This document shows, piece after piece, positions 8,628 to 16,384 of a stretch of 52,089 nucleotides of DNA (its first letter is position 1; every line of letters begins with the position of its first letter). The position numbers and the translations under genes are program-made. Origin of the DNA: Thiocapsa sp. UBA6158 (GTDB lineage: Bacteria > Pseudomonadota > Gammaproteobacteria > Chromatiales > Chromatiaceae); contig NZ_DIUM01000108.1 in the NCBI RefSeq assembly GCF_002423035.1, positions 1-52,089 on the forward strand, written 5' to 3'. The notes under the pieces were generated by a model. The model worked only from the letters and a program-made list of their open reading frames with translations. It was not told the origin of the DNA and ran no database searches.

Positions 8628-8914
8628 CGCTGATCCTGCCGGTCCTGACGTCAGTCCTCTGCCTTGCGATTCTGGTCGCGGCCGTCGTTTGCGTGCGCAG
8701 TTCCAGCACGCCGATCGCGATCCTGTCGGCGGGGCTGGTCAGTCTGCTCGCGTCGGTGGTCTTCCTGCTGCTCGCGGCGCCCGACGTGGCCATGACCGAA
8801 GCGGCGATCGGCAGCGGCCTGACCACCTTCCTCTTCTTCTTCTTTCTGATTCGGATGCGGCGCGGCGATCCCCTCGGACCGTCCGCGCGGGAGCGAGAAA
8901 CGCCGCATGATTAA
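8624..8914 (+). CDS. MbhD/MbxD-like subunit (MrpB N-terminal domain, DUF4040)
   Basis: A 96-residue protein with about three membrane helices. The conserved LLASVVFLLLAAPDVAMTEAAIGSGLTT region is the family hallmark; it corresponds to the part of MrpA/MrpB that resembles NuoJ. In Mbh and Mbx operons this stand-alone unit is the D subunit, which lies between MrpG-like and MrpB-like subunits exactly as here. It overlaps the preceding gene by 4 nt (ATGA) and the next by 8 nt. Confidence 0.88.
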   Translation: MTLILPVLTSVLCLAILVAAVVCVRSSSTPIAILSAGLVSLLASVVFLLLAAPDVAMTEAAIGSGLTTFLFFFFLIRMRRGDPLGPSARERETPHD

Positions 8915-9599
8915 ACGCTTCATGGCCGTGCTCCTGTTGGCCGCGGTCGCCGGGATGTTTGCCTCGCTCTGGTTGGATTTCACGCCGCACGAGACCCTGA
9001 CCCTGACCGCCCGCTACTACGCGGAGCACACCGCGGCCGATCTGGGCGCCGCCAATATCGTCACGGCGATCATCGTCACCTATCGCGGTCTGGACACCCT
9101 CGGCGAGGTGACGGTGCTCTTTCTGGTCGCGACCATCGTCGGTCTGGTGCTGGCCACCGCGGCGGCGGGGCGTCGCGCGGACCAGGCACCGGCCGGCGAG
9201 CTGCTGATGACCGGCAGCCGGCTGCTGGCCCCGCCCATCCTGCTCTTTGGCGTCTATGTATTCGTCAATGGCCATTTGACGCCCGGCGGCGGTTTTCAGG
9301 GCGGCGCCATCATCGCGTCGGGTGCCTTGCTGCTGCTGCTCGCCGATCCGCTGCGCACCTTCAGTCATCGTCTGATCACAACCGTGGAAGCGCTGTCCGG
9401 AGTCACCTATGTCTTCATCGGCGTGCTTGGTCTGATCCTGGCCGGCGGCTTTCTCGATAATCGCCTGCTGCCGATCGGAACGGTCGGTGAATTATTCTCC
9501 GCGGGCGCCATCCCGCTGATCTATTCGCTGATCGGGCTCAAGGTCGGCGCGGAGTTTTCATCCATGCTGGCGACCCTGTCGGCGACGGAGGATCTGTAA
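8907..9599 (+). CDS. mrpB: MrpB-type subunit (MnhB domain; MbxF-like)
   Basis: A 230-residue membrane protein. The C-terminal two thirds carries the MnhB domain with SRLLAPPILLFGVYVFVNGHLTPGGGFQGGA, the best-known signature of MrpB. The N-terminal ~90 residues resemble the small MbhE-type segment (YRGLDTLGEVTVLF), so this is an MbhE-MbhF style fused subunit. Its last base is shared with the start of mrpC. It is one of the Mrp subunits found in all Mbh/Mbx-like complexes. Confidence 0.92.
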   Translation: MIKRFMAVLLLAAVAGMFASLWLDFTPHETLTLTARYYAEHTAADLGAANIVTAIIVTYRGLDTLGEVTVLFLVATIVGLVLATAAAGRRADQAPAGELLMTGSRLLAPPILLFGVYVFVNGHLTPGGGFQGGAIIASGALLLLLADPLRTFSHRLITTVEALSGVTYVFIGVLGLILAGGFLDNRLLPIGTVGELFSAGAIPLIYSLIGLKVGAEFSSMLATLSATEDL

Positions 9600-9955
9600 T
9601 GGTCTTCATCGCCATGGCCGCGGGTTTTATCTTGATTCTGATCGGGTTCTATGGCGCGCTGACGAATCGCAATCTCTTGCGCATGATCGTCTCCTTCACC
9701 CTCGCCGACACCGGGGTCCATATCGTCCTGGTCGCCGTTGGCGCTCTGCCCGGCCGCACCGCGCCCATTCTGGATGCGAGCGTTCCGGTCGCCGAGGCCG
9801 TCACGCGGATCGTCGATCCGGTGCCCCAGGCACTGGTGCTGACCGCCATCGTCATCGGACTGGGCGTGACCACGCTGATGCTGGCTTACGCCTATCGGCT
9901 GTTCGCCCAAAAAGGCACGCTGGATATCGCGAAGTTCACGGAACTCAAATGGTAA
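9599..9955 (+). CDS. mrpC: MrpC / NuoK-like subunit (MbxG-like)
   Basis: A 118-residue protein with three membrane helices, matching MrpC/MnhC and NuoK. Visible features are the N-terminal GFYGALTNRNLLRMIVSFTLADTGVH and the DPVPQALVLTAIVIGLG block in helix 3; the PQALVLTAIVI stretch is diagnostic. It overlaps the following antiporter gene by 7 nt. In complex I, NuoK carries conserved glutamates in the proton path. Confidence 0.92.
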   Translation: MVFIAMAAGFILILIGFYGALTNRNLLRMIVSFTLADTGVHIVLVAVGALPGRTAPILDASVPVAEAVTRIVDPVPQALVLTAIVIGLGVTTLMLAYAYRLFAQKGTLDIAKFTELKW

Positions 9956-12900
9956 GTGCCATCTATCCCCTGGCCGCGGCGCTTGCGAGCGCCTTTCTGC
10001 TGGGTTTGCTGCACGAGCGGCAGCGCGCTCCGGCCTATGCGATCACCCTGGGCGTGCTGGGTTTCATGACCCTGACCGCGGCGAGCTGGGTCTGGGGATT
10101 CGCACAAACCGGACAGGCCGGATTCGAGATCTATACCGCCGGCGTCGCCCCGCCTTTCGCGATCAGTCTCCGTCTGGGGCTTGCCGAGGCGTCCCTGATG
10201 CTGCTGATCAATCTGACCGGCCTGTTGAGCGCGATTCATCTGCAAGCGCCGCTGCTGGCGCATGGCCGGCGCGCGATGGCGGTCCTCCTGATCGCGGTCA
10301 TGGCGCTCGGCGGTCTGGTGATGACGCGCGACCTCTTCAACCTGTTCGTCTTCATCGAGTTGATCGTGATCGCGACGGGCGGACTGGTGCTGCTCTCAGA
10401 CGATCCGCGAGCCGTGGTCGCGGGCTTCAAATATCTGATCATTTCGCAGCTCGTGACGGTCTTTCTGCTGATCGGCATCATCTTTGCTTATCACGGCACC
10501 GGAACCCTCAACATCGACGGCATGGCGATGACCACCATGGGCCTGGCGAGCGGCGGCGCGCTGGCGTTCTTCCTGATGTTCATCGCCGTGGTCATCGAGA
10601 CCAAACCCTTTCCGGCGAATGGCTGGGCCCTGGACATCTACGAGTCCGCGCATCCGGCCTTCGCGGCGATCTTCTCCGCCGCCTCGGCGGCCGCGGCGCT
10701 GTTTGCGGTGGATAAACTGCTGTTGATCGGCGGCAGCGACTGGCTGCCGATCGCCACCGGAATCGGGATTCTGTCCTTCGTGGGCGCGAATCTGCTGGCC
10801 TTGCCGCAGACCAACGACCGGCGCCTGCTCGGTTATTCCTCGATCGCGCAGACCGGTCTGGTCCTGGTCGTGCTCGGTCAGCGCGATTTGCTGGGTGATC
10901 ACACGCTCTATGTCGCCGGCGGTCTGCTGCTCGCGAATGCCGTCGCCAAGGCCGGTCTCTTCTGGTTGTCCGATCTCATCCCGAAGCGGGAGCCCGCCGC
11001 CTGGGCGGCGCTGCGCCATCATCCACTCGCCCTGTTCGCCTTCGCGACCCTGCTCGCACTGCTCGTCGGTCTGCCGCCCTTTCCGAGCTTTTACGCCAAA
11101 TGGGATCTGGTGCATCCGCTGGCCGACGCCGGCCGCCTCTGGCTCCTGGGCCTGATCCTGTTCGGCACGCTGCTCGAAGCCGGCTATCTGTTCCGGTGGT
11201 TTGGTTACAGCCTCAAGCGCGAGGCGCCCGCATTGACGGGATCCCTGGTCTCGCCCCGCTTCGGCGTGGTCCTGGTGGCGGTTGCCGCCGCCTGGTTGCT
11301 GGCACTGCTGTGGGGCGAACTGTCGGTACACGACAATCTGCTCCTGGCGGTGCCCCTGGCGTTCGCCCTGGCCTTCCTCGCCCTGGACTGGCTGCCGGCG
11401 CGGGTAAAAAACGCCCTGGCGATCACCGGCCTGGTGGCGTATTTCGCGCTGACCTACACCGATTATGATCCGCTGCGCATGATTTTCGCGGTGATCTTCC
11501 TGCTGGGCAGCGCCTTGACCATGCTCGCGGGCTTCGATGTCCAGGGCCGGCGCCCGGGCTTCTATCCGTCGGTCATGCTGATGCTCGCCGGATTGATCAT
11601 GCTGATTCGGGCGACCGACAGCTTCGCGTTCTTCGCGGCCTGGGAAGTGCTGACCATCGGCTCCTATTTCCTGATTCTGCGCGGCAAGCGCTCCGAACCG
11701 CACGCGCTGTCCTATCTCCTGTTCTCGTTCGGCGGCGCGCTGGCGATGCTGGCCGGTTTCGCGCTCGCCGCCCAGGGCGCGCCCTCGATCGAGCTCGTGG
11801 CGCTCGCGCAGGTTGCTGAATCCGTCGCGCCCTGGGTCTTCCTGCTGCTCGCCATCGGGTTCATGACCAAAACCGCCGCCATTGGACTGCATATCTGGCT
11901 GCCGGGTGCCCATGCCGAGGCGGAGCTCGATGTTTCACCCATGGTGTCCGGCATCCTGCTGAAGGCCGGACTCTATGGTCTGATGGTGTTGCTGCTGGCG
12001 ATGGGAACGCAGCGCCTGGCCGGCGTCGATCTGGTTGACCTGCTGCTCTGGATCGGCGCGCTGACCGCTTTCCTGGGCAATCTGATGGCGATTTTCCAGG
12101 AAGATGCCAAACGCCTGCTCGCCTATTCCTCGATCGGTCAGATGGGCTATGCGATCTTCGGGCTGGCATTGATGAATCATCTGGGCTGGTTGATGGCACT
12201 GATGTTCGTCATCAATCATTATATTTACAAGTCCATGCTCTTTCTGGCCGTGGGTGGCGTCGCGCGCCGTACCGGCACACGCCAGATGTTCCTGATGGGC
12301 GGTCTGATCACGCTGATGCCCTTGTCCTTCATCGCGGTGATGATTGGCATCATCGCGATGTCCGGCGTCCCGCCACTGTCCGGTTTCGGCGGCCGCTGGA
12401 TCTTTTACAACGCGATCCTGGCGACCGACGCGCGCCTTCCGATCGCGTTGATCTTCCTGTCCGGCCCCATTGCCTTCCTCTATCTGTTCCGGCTGATTCA
12501 TACCATTTTTCTCGGCCAGTTGAAGGATGAGCACCGGCAGGTCAAAGAAGCGCCCTTCTGGATTCTGCTCCCACAGATGATCTATGTCGCGATTCTGATC
12601 GTGGCCGCACTGGTGCCGGGACTGTTGTTGCGGCACGTCGATCAGTATCTGACCGAGTTCTTCCCGTTCGGCGCGCTGAACTGGGAAGGCTTGCGCATCA
12701 CCAGCGATTTCGGTTACTGGAACCCGGTGGCGATCATGCTGACCATCGGCGTGATTTTCATGCTGCTGCTGTCCTGGCTGCTCTTCGTCAATCGGCGCGC
12801 CCAAAAGGTCAAACAGTTCAATATCGTCTTTTCCGCCGAACGGCCCTATCGCCCCGAAACCACCCATTTCGCCTGGAACTTCTTCGCGCCCTATCGCAAG

Positions 12901-13080
12901 GCCATGGGCTTTCTGGTACAGCCGCTGGTGACGCGCTTTTGGGATCTGATCACCCAAACCCTGCATGGCATCGGCGAGATGACGCGGCGGATCTATAACG
13001 GCAACGCCCAGACCTACGCCTTTCATCTGATCGGCTTTGTCGTCGTGGTCTTCTTGCTCGGCCCGGGAGGCACGGCGTGA
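9949..13080 (+). CDS. Fused double MrpD/NuoN-like antiporter subunit (MbxH-H' fusion)
   Basis: A 1043-residue membrane protein containing two successive antiporter-type (Proton_antipo_M) units. Unit 1 (about residues 1-480) has LFNLFVFIELIVI, KYLIISQ and ETKPFPANGWALDIYESAH. Unit 2 (about 490-1000) has FFAAWEVLTIGSY with Glu near 566, MTKTAAIGLHIWLPGAHAEAE with Lys near 641, and LLKAGLYG. These are the Glu and Lys positions of the ion channel in NuoL/M/N and MrpA/D. The C-terminal tail (after about 960) is long and amphipathic. Archaeal Mbx has two separate adjacent subunits, H and H', at this place. Here both are in one open frame with no sign of frameshift. It overlaps its neighbours on both sides. 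Confidence 0.92.
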   Translation: MVSAIYPLAAALASAFLLGLLHERQRAPAYAITLGVLGFMTLTAASWVWGFAQTGQAGFEIYTAGVAPPFAISLRLGLAEASLMLLINLTGLLSAIHLQAPLLAHGRRAMAVLLIAVMALGGLVMTRDLFNLFVFIELIVIATGGLVLLSDDPRAVVAGFKYLIISQLVTVFLLIGIIFAYHGTGTLNIDGMAMTTMGLASGGALAFFLMFIAVVIETKPFPANGWALDIYESAHPAFAAIFSAASAAAALFAVDKLLLIGGSDWLPIATGIGILSFVGANLLALPQTNDRRLLGYSSIAQTGLVLVVLGQRDLLGDHTLYVAGGLLLANAVAKAGLFWLSDLIPKREPAAWAALRHHPLALFAFATLLALLVGLPPFPSFYAKWDLVHPLADAGRLWLLGLILFGTLLEAGYLFRWFGYSLKREAPALTGSLVSPRFGVVLVAVAAAWLLALLWGELSVHDNLLLAVPLAFALAFLALDWLPARVKNALAITGLVAYFALTYTDYDPLRMIFAVIFLLGSALTMLAGFDVQGRRPGFYPSVMLMLAGLIMLIRATDSFAFFAAWEVLTIGSYFLILRGKRSEPHALSYLLFSFGGALAMLAGFALAAQGAPSIELVALAQVAESVAPWVFLLLAIGFMTKTAAIGLHIWLPGAHAEAELDVSPMVSGILLKAGLYGLMVLLLAMGTQRLAGVDLVDLLLWIGALTAFLGNLMAIFQEDAKRLLAYSSIGQMGYAIFGLALMNHLGWLMALMFVINHYIYKSMLFLAVGGVARRTGTRQMFLMGGLITLMPLSFIAVMIGIIAMSGVPPLSGFGGRWIFYNAILATDARLPIALIFLSGPIAFLYLFRLIHTIFLGQLKDEHRQVKEAPFWILLPQMIYVAILIVAALVPGLLLRHVDQYLTEFFPFGALNWEGLRITSDFGYWNPVAIMLTIGVIFMLLLSWLLFVNRRAQKVKQFNIVFSAERPYRPETTHFAWNFFAPYRKAMGFLVQPLVTRFWDLITQTLHGIGEMTRRIYNGNAQTYAFHLIGFVVVVFLLGPGGTA

Positions 13081-13982
13081 CCTTCGAGTGGATCCAAATC
13101 CCCTATGCTCTGCTGACGATCTTCATCGTCCTGAATTACGGGTTATTGATGACGGCACTGATCGCGAAGATCGCGGCCCGTGTCGGACGGCGTCACGGCA
13201 TTCCCATCTGGCAGAATTATGCCGACCTGGTCAAAAACTACGGGCTACGCAGCTCCATTACCCACGGCGTGATGTTTTACATGGGGCCGGTGTTCCGACT
13301 GACGGGCGGGGTCGGGCTGCTGCTGTTCGTGCCGACCATCTATGGCTCGGTGATGTTCTCGAATCTGTCCTTCGCCGGTGATTTGATTCTAGCGCTCTAT
13401 TTCGTCTTTTTCGGCACCCTGGGCATGGCGCTGGGGGCCGCGGAAAGCGGACATCCCTACTCCGCCATCGGCATCACCCGAGGGCTCTCCCAGGTCACCA
13501 TGGCGGAACTGCCGCTGGCCCTGGCGGTGTTCGCGGTGGCCCTGCACTATCAGACGTTGTCCATTACCGAGATCGTCGCGGCCCAGCAGGGCGGATTCCT
13601 GAACTGGACCTTGTTCACCAATCCGTTGGCCGTCGCGGCGGCCATGCTCGCCTTTCTCGGCTCGATGATGCGTCCGCCCTTCGATGTCGTGCTCGCACCC
13701 CAGGAAATCCCGATCGGCCCGCCGACCGAGTACCACTCGTCCTACCTGGCGCTGATGCAGACCAATCGGGTGCTGTTCCCGATCGCCAAGATTGTCGTCT
13801 ACATGAATCTGTTCTTCGGCGGGGCGACCAGTTGGCCGGAGTTCTTCATCAAGGTCTTTCTGATCTACATGGTCTCGGTGCTGGTCGGCGTGGTCTTTCC
13901 ACGGTTCCGGGTCGAGCAGTCCATCCGCTGGTTCATGATCTGGGCGGTGCCGATTGGCATCCTGGCGATCGTGCTGGCCTGA
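13077..13982 (+). CDS. NuoH-like membrane anchor subunit (MbxM/HyfC-like)
   Basis: A 301-residue membrane protein with about eight hydrophobic helices, the respiratory-chain NADH dehydrogenase subunit 1 family in its shorter hydrogenase-type form (MbhM, HyfC). Family marks include WQNYADLVKNYGLRSSITHGV near residue 42 and RPPFDVVLAPQEIPIGPPTEYHSSYLAL near 200; the acidic loop is the equivalent of the NuoH quinone/ion-coupling loop. The start is GTG, overlapping the preceding stop by 4 nt. It connects the antiporter arm to the peripheral arm of the complex. Confidence 0.92.
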   Translation: MTFEWIQIPYALLTIFIVLNYGLLMTALIAKIAARVGRRHGIPIWQNYADLVKNYGLRSSITHGVMFYMGPVFRLTGGVGLLLFVPTIYGSVMFSNLSFAGDLILALYFVFFGTLGMALGAAESGHPYSAIGITRGLSQVTMAELPLALAVFAVALHYQTLSITEIVAAQQGGFLNWTLFTNPLAVAAAMLAFLGSMMRPPFDVVLAPQEIPIGPPTEYHSSYLALMQTNRVLFPIAKIVVYMNLFFGGATSWPEFFIKVFLIYMVSVLVGVVFPRFRVEQSIRWFMIWAVPIGILAIVLA

Positions 13983-14012
13983 TTCCGCTGACGGAGTGTT
14001 TTTGGCATCGCG

Positions 14013-14654
14013 ATGAAACCTGAACTGCAACCAAGACGGGTCACCGGACCGGACGGCCAGGAATTCGAGGTTGATCCGCTCCGCGATTACTATTGCGAAG
14101 CGCCGCCCGCGGTGCATCCGCCGGCTTACCTGAAAATCATCGAGGATCTGTTCAACTGGGCACGGGCTGAATCGATCTGGATTCTGGGGTTTGGTACCGG
14201 TTGCGGCGCGATCGAAATGCGTCCGCTGATGACGCCAAGATTCGATGCCTATCGCTATGGCATCCAGTGGCGCCCAACGCCGCGACAGGCCAATCTGTTC
14301 GTGATCTCCGGTTATCTGTCGGTGAAGACGCTCAAGCGTGTGATCCGCTCCTACGAGCAAATGCAGAATCCGAAATATGTCGTCGGGCTGGGCTCCTGCA
14401 CCATCAATGGCGGCATGTATTGGGATTCCTACAATACGATCAAACGGCTCGACGACTATCTGCCGGTCGATGTCTATATCGCCGGCTGCATGCCGCGCCC
14501 CGAATCACTGCTGCATGGATTCATGGAACTCAAGCGCATCATTCGCGCCGGCCAGGCCGAGGGTGCCAATGACTATGCGCGCAACTTCGCCTGGTACAAG
14601 GACAACCAGAAGCGCGTCATCCATGATTGGGACATGCCTGATTACAACTGGTAA
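14013..14654 (+). CDS. NuoB-like [4Fe-4S] subunit (MbxJ-like)
   Basis: A 213-residue protein of the NuoB/hydrogenase small-subunit family. Three of the four expected cluster ligands are visible: GTGCGAIEM near residue 67, LGSCTINGG near 128, and AGCMPRPES near 159. In complex I the first motif is CCAIE with two adjacent cysteines; here the second is Gly. The cluster corresponds to N2, or to the proximal cluster of hydrogenases, next to the active site of the NuoD-like partner. The protein has extra residues before and after the core. It lies 30 bp after the NuoH-like gene and 9 bp before the NuoC-like gene. Confidence 0.92.
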   Translation: MKPELQPRRVTGPDGQEFEVDPLRDYYCEAPPAVHPPAYLKIIEDLFNWARAESIWILGFGTGCGAIEMRPLMTPRFDAYRYGIQWRPTPRQANLFVISGYLSVKTLKRVIRSYEQMQNPKYVVGLGSCTINGGMYWDSYNTIKRLDDYLPVDVYIAGCMPRPESLLHGFMELKRIIRAGQAEGANDYARNFAWYKDNQKRVIHDWDMPDYNW

Positions 14655-14663
14655 AGAGTCACG

Positions 14664-15194
14664 ATGCACGACCTGTACGACCGCCTGAAGACACGCTTTC
14701 CGCTGGGCGACTGGATCGCACGGCGTCCCGATCTCGCCTTCGTGGATGTTCCCCTGGCGCAGTTACGGTCGGTGCTGCTGCATCTGCGCGATCAGGAAGG
14801 CTTCACTCATCTGGTGCTCCTGACCGCTGTCGATTGGATCGAGACCGGTGAGTTTCAGCTCACCTATCTGCTCTGCAATCGGCGGCGCGCGTGCGATCTC
14901 GGGCTGCGCGCGCGGATCGCGCGTGACCCGGCGAGCATGGAGAGCATCCATGATCTCTGGCCAACGGCCGCGACCTATCAGCGCGAATTACGCGAAATGT
15001 TCGGCATCGATTTTCCGGGGAGTCCGCGCCTGCACGAGGATTTCATACTCGAAGGCTGGCGTGAAATACCACCCTATCGGCGTGATTTCGATACCCTGGC
15101 CTATGCGCGGGAGACTTATCGCGAACGGCCGGGACGCGTCACCCGGGATCCGGCGGCCTATATGCAGCAGCAACTTGATCCGGGCGGACATTGA
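14664..15194 (+). CDS. NuoC-like 30-kDa subunit (MbxK-like)
   Basis: A 176-residue soluble protein of the complex-I 30-kDa family. The conserved core is visible at about residues 90-140: SMESIHDLWPTAATYQREL, then REMFGIDFPGSP and a downstream YRRDF. It has no metal ligands and packs against the NuoB/NuoD-like subunits. Only one base separates its stop from the start of the NuoD-like gene. It is encoded separately from NuoD, as in Mbh/Mbx and unlike the NuoCD fusion of enterobacteria. Confidence 0.92.
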   Translation: MHDLYDRLKTRFPLGDWIARRPDLAFVDVPLAQLRSVLLHLRDQEGFTHLVLLTAVDWIETGEFQLTYLLCNRRRACDLGLRARIARDPASMESIHDLWPTAATYQRELREMFGIDFPGSPRLHEDFILEGWREIPPYRRDFDTLAYARETYRERPGRVTRDPAAYMQQQLDPGGH

Positions 15195-15195
15195 C

Positions 15196-16374
15196 ATGGC
15201 GCTGTTCACTCCAGACCGCAGCCAGTATCCCCAGACCAGGGCGGATGGCTCGCTCGACATCGATCTGACCTCGGGCAAATATCTCAAGCTCTGGCAGGGA
15301 CCGCAGCATCCCGGCATTACCGGCAATATGGCGGTGGAACTGACGGTCTGCGGCGACGAAGTGGTCGAGGGCCGGACCCATGTCGGCTATCTGCACCGCG
15401 GGTTCGAGAAATTGATGGAGCGGCGCACCTTCATCCAATGTTTTCCGATCGTCTGCCGCATCTGCGTGCCCGAACCGGATTTCAACGAATATTGTTTCGC
15501 GGCCGCCGTCGAGGAACTCGCCGGCATTCAGGTACCGGAACGGGCCGACTGGATACGGACACTGATCCTCGAAATGGGGCGCATCAACAGTTATCTGATG
15601 TATCTCGGGGGCCAGGCCGGTGCGTTCGGACTGGGTGTCATCGGGCAGTGGACGACCTATGCCCGTGATCTGATGCTGGACCGCTTCGAAGAACTGACCG
15701 GCGGGCGCATCTACCACATGTTCATCCTGCCCGGCGGTGTCCGCGACGGACTGCCGGACGGTTTCGCGACGCGTCTGGAAGAGACCCTGCGCGAGCTCGA
15801 AACCGTGATGCGGGATGTTTACGACACCCTGTTCTGCAACGCGGTGTTCAAGACCCGCGCCTGTGGACTTGGCGTGATCGAGCGCGACTGGCTCGATCCC
15901 TATGGCGTCACCGGACCCAACGCCCGCGCTGCTGGCATGTCCAAGGACGTGCGCCGGGATCAGCCCTATCTGGTGTATCCCGGGCTCGACTTCGAGCCCG
16001 TCGTCGCCACGGACTCCGATGTCTATGCGCGGGCCGATGTGCGGCGTCGGGATCTGCTGGTTTCGATCGATCTGATTCGCCAGATCCTGGCCAGGATGCC
16101 CCACAGCGGCCCGCTCATGGCCGAAGTGCCGAATGTCCTGCATTGGAAGATCCCGCTTGGCGAGACCTATATCCGGGGCGAATGTTCGCGCGGCGAATAT
16201 GGCTATTATCTGGTCACCGACGGCAGCGGCTATCCCCGTCGCGTCAATGTGCGGGGCCCCTCCTATACCCATGCGATGGCCTTGCTGGAGCGCATGATCG
16301 TGAACGCGAATATCTCCGATGTCGCCGCGCTCATGGTCTCCCTGCATACCTATCCGCCCGAAATCGAGAGATAG
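15196..16374 (+). CDS. NuoD-like 49-kDa subunit without intact NiFe site (MbxL-like)
   Basis: A 392-residue protein of the NuoD/group-4 hydrogenase large-subunit family. The N-terminal LWQGPQHPGITGNM and HVGYLHRGFEKLME blocks are typical. Group-4 hydrogenases carry RxCGxC at this point. Here it reads IVCRICVPEPDFNE (Cys87, Cys90), so only the first site Cys aligns and the second is replaced. The C-terminus, where hydrogenases have DPCxxC, ends LHTYPPEIER without cysteines. The protein therefore cannot hold a NiFe centre as in Mbh, and resembles Mbx/Ehr-type subunits. The ATG at 15196 is fixed by the preceding stop. Confidence 0.93.
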   Translation: MALFTPDRSQYPQTRADGSLDIDLTSGKYLKLWQGPQHPGITGNMAVELTVCGDEVVEGRTHVGYLHRGFEKLMERRTFIQCFPIVCRICVPEPDFNEYCFAAAVEELAGIQVPERADWIRTLILEMGRINSYLMYLGGQAGAFGLGVIGQWTTYARDLMLDRFEELTGGRIYHMFILPGGVRDGLPDGFATRLEETLRELETVMRDVYDTLFCNAVFKTRACGLGVIERDWLDPYGVTGPNARAAGMSKDVRRDQPYLVYPGLDFEPVVATDSDVYARADVRRRDLLVSIDLIRQILARMPHSGPLMAEVPNVLHWKIPLGETYIRGECSRGEYGYYLVTDGSGYPRRVNVRGPSYTHAMALLERMIVNANISDVAALMVSLHTYPPEIER

Positions 16375-16384
16375 TCCCGCTGCC

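Noticed and set aside
10396..11913. 505-codon open frame on the minus strand
   Set aside because: Glu/Gln/Arg-rich antisense shadow of the antiporter gene with no domain pattern; common opposite long GC-rich membrane genes.
7515..14654. Plain Mrp Na+/H+ antiporter operon
   Set aside because: No MrpA gene, and NuoH/B/C/D/I-like genes are coupled in the same operon, so it is an Mbx/Ehr-type complex rather than a stand-alone antiporter.
15196..16374. NuoD-like gene as a second [NiFe] hydrogenase large subunit
   Set aside because: It lacks the second Cys of the N-terminal motif and both C-terminal Cys, so a NiFe site cannot form in the usual way.
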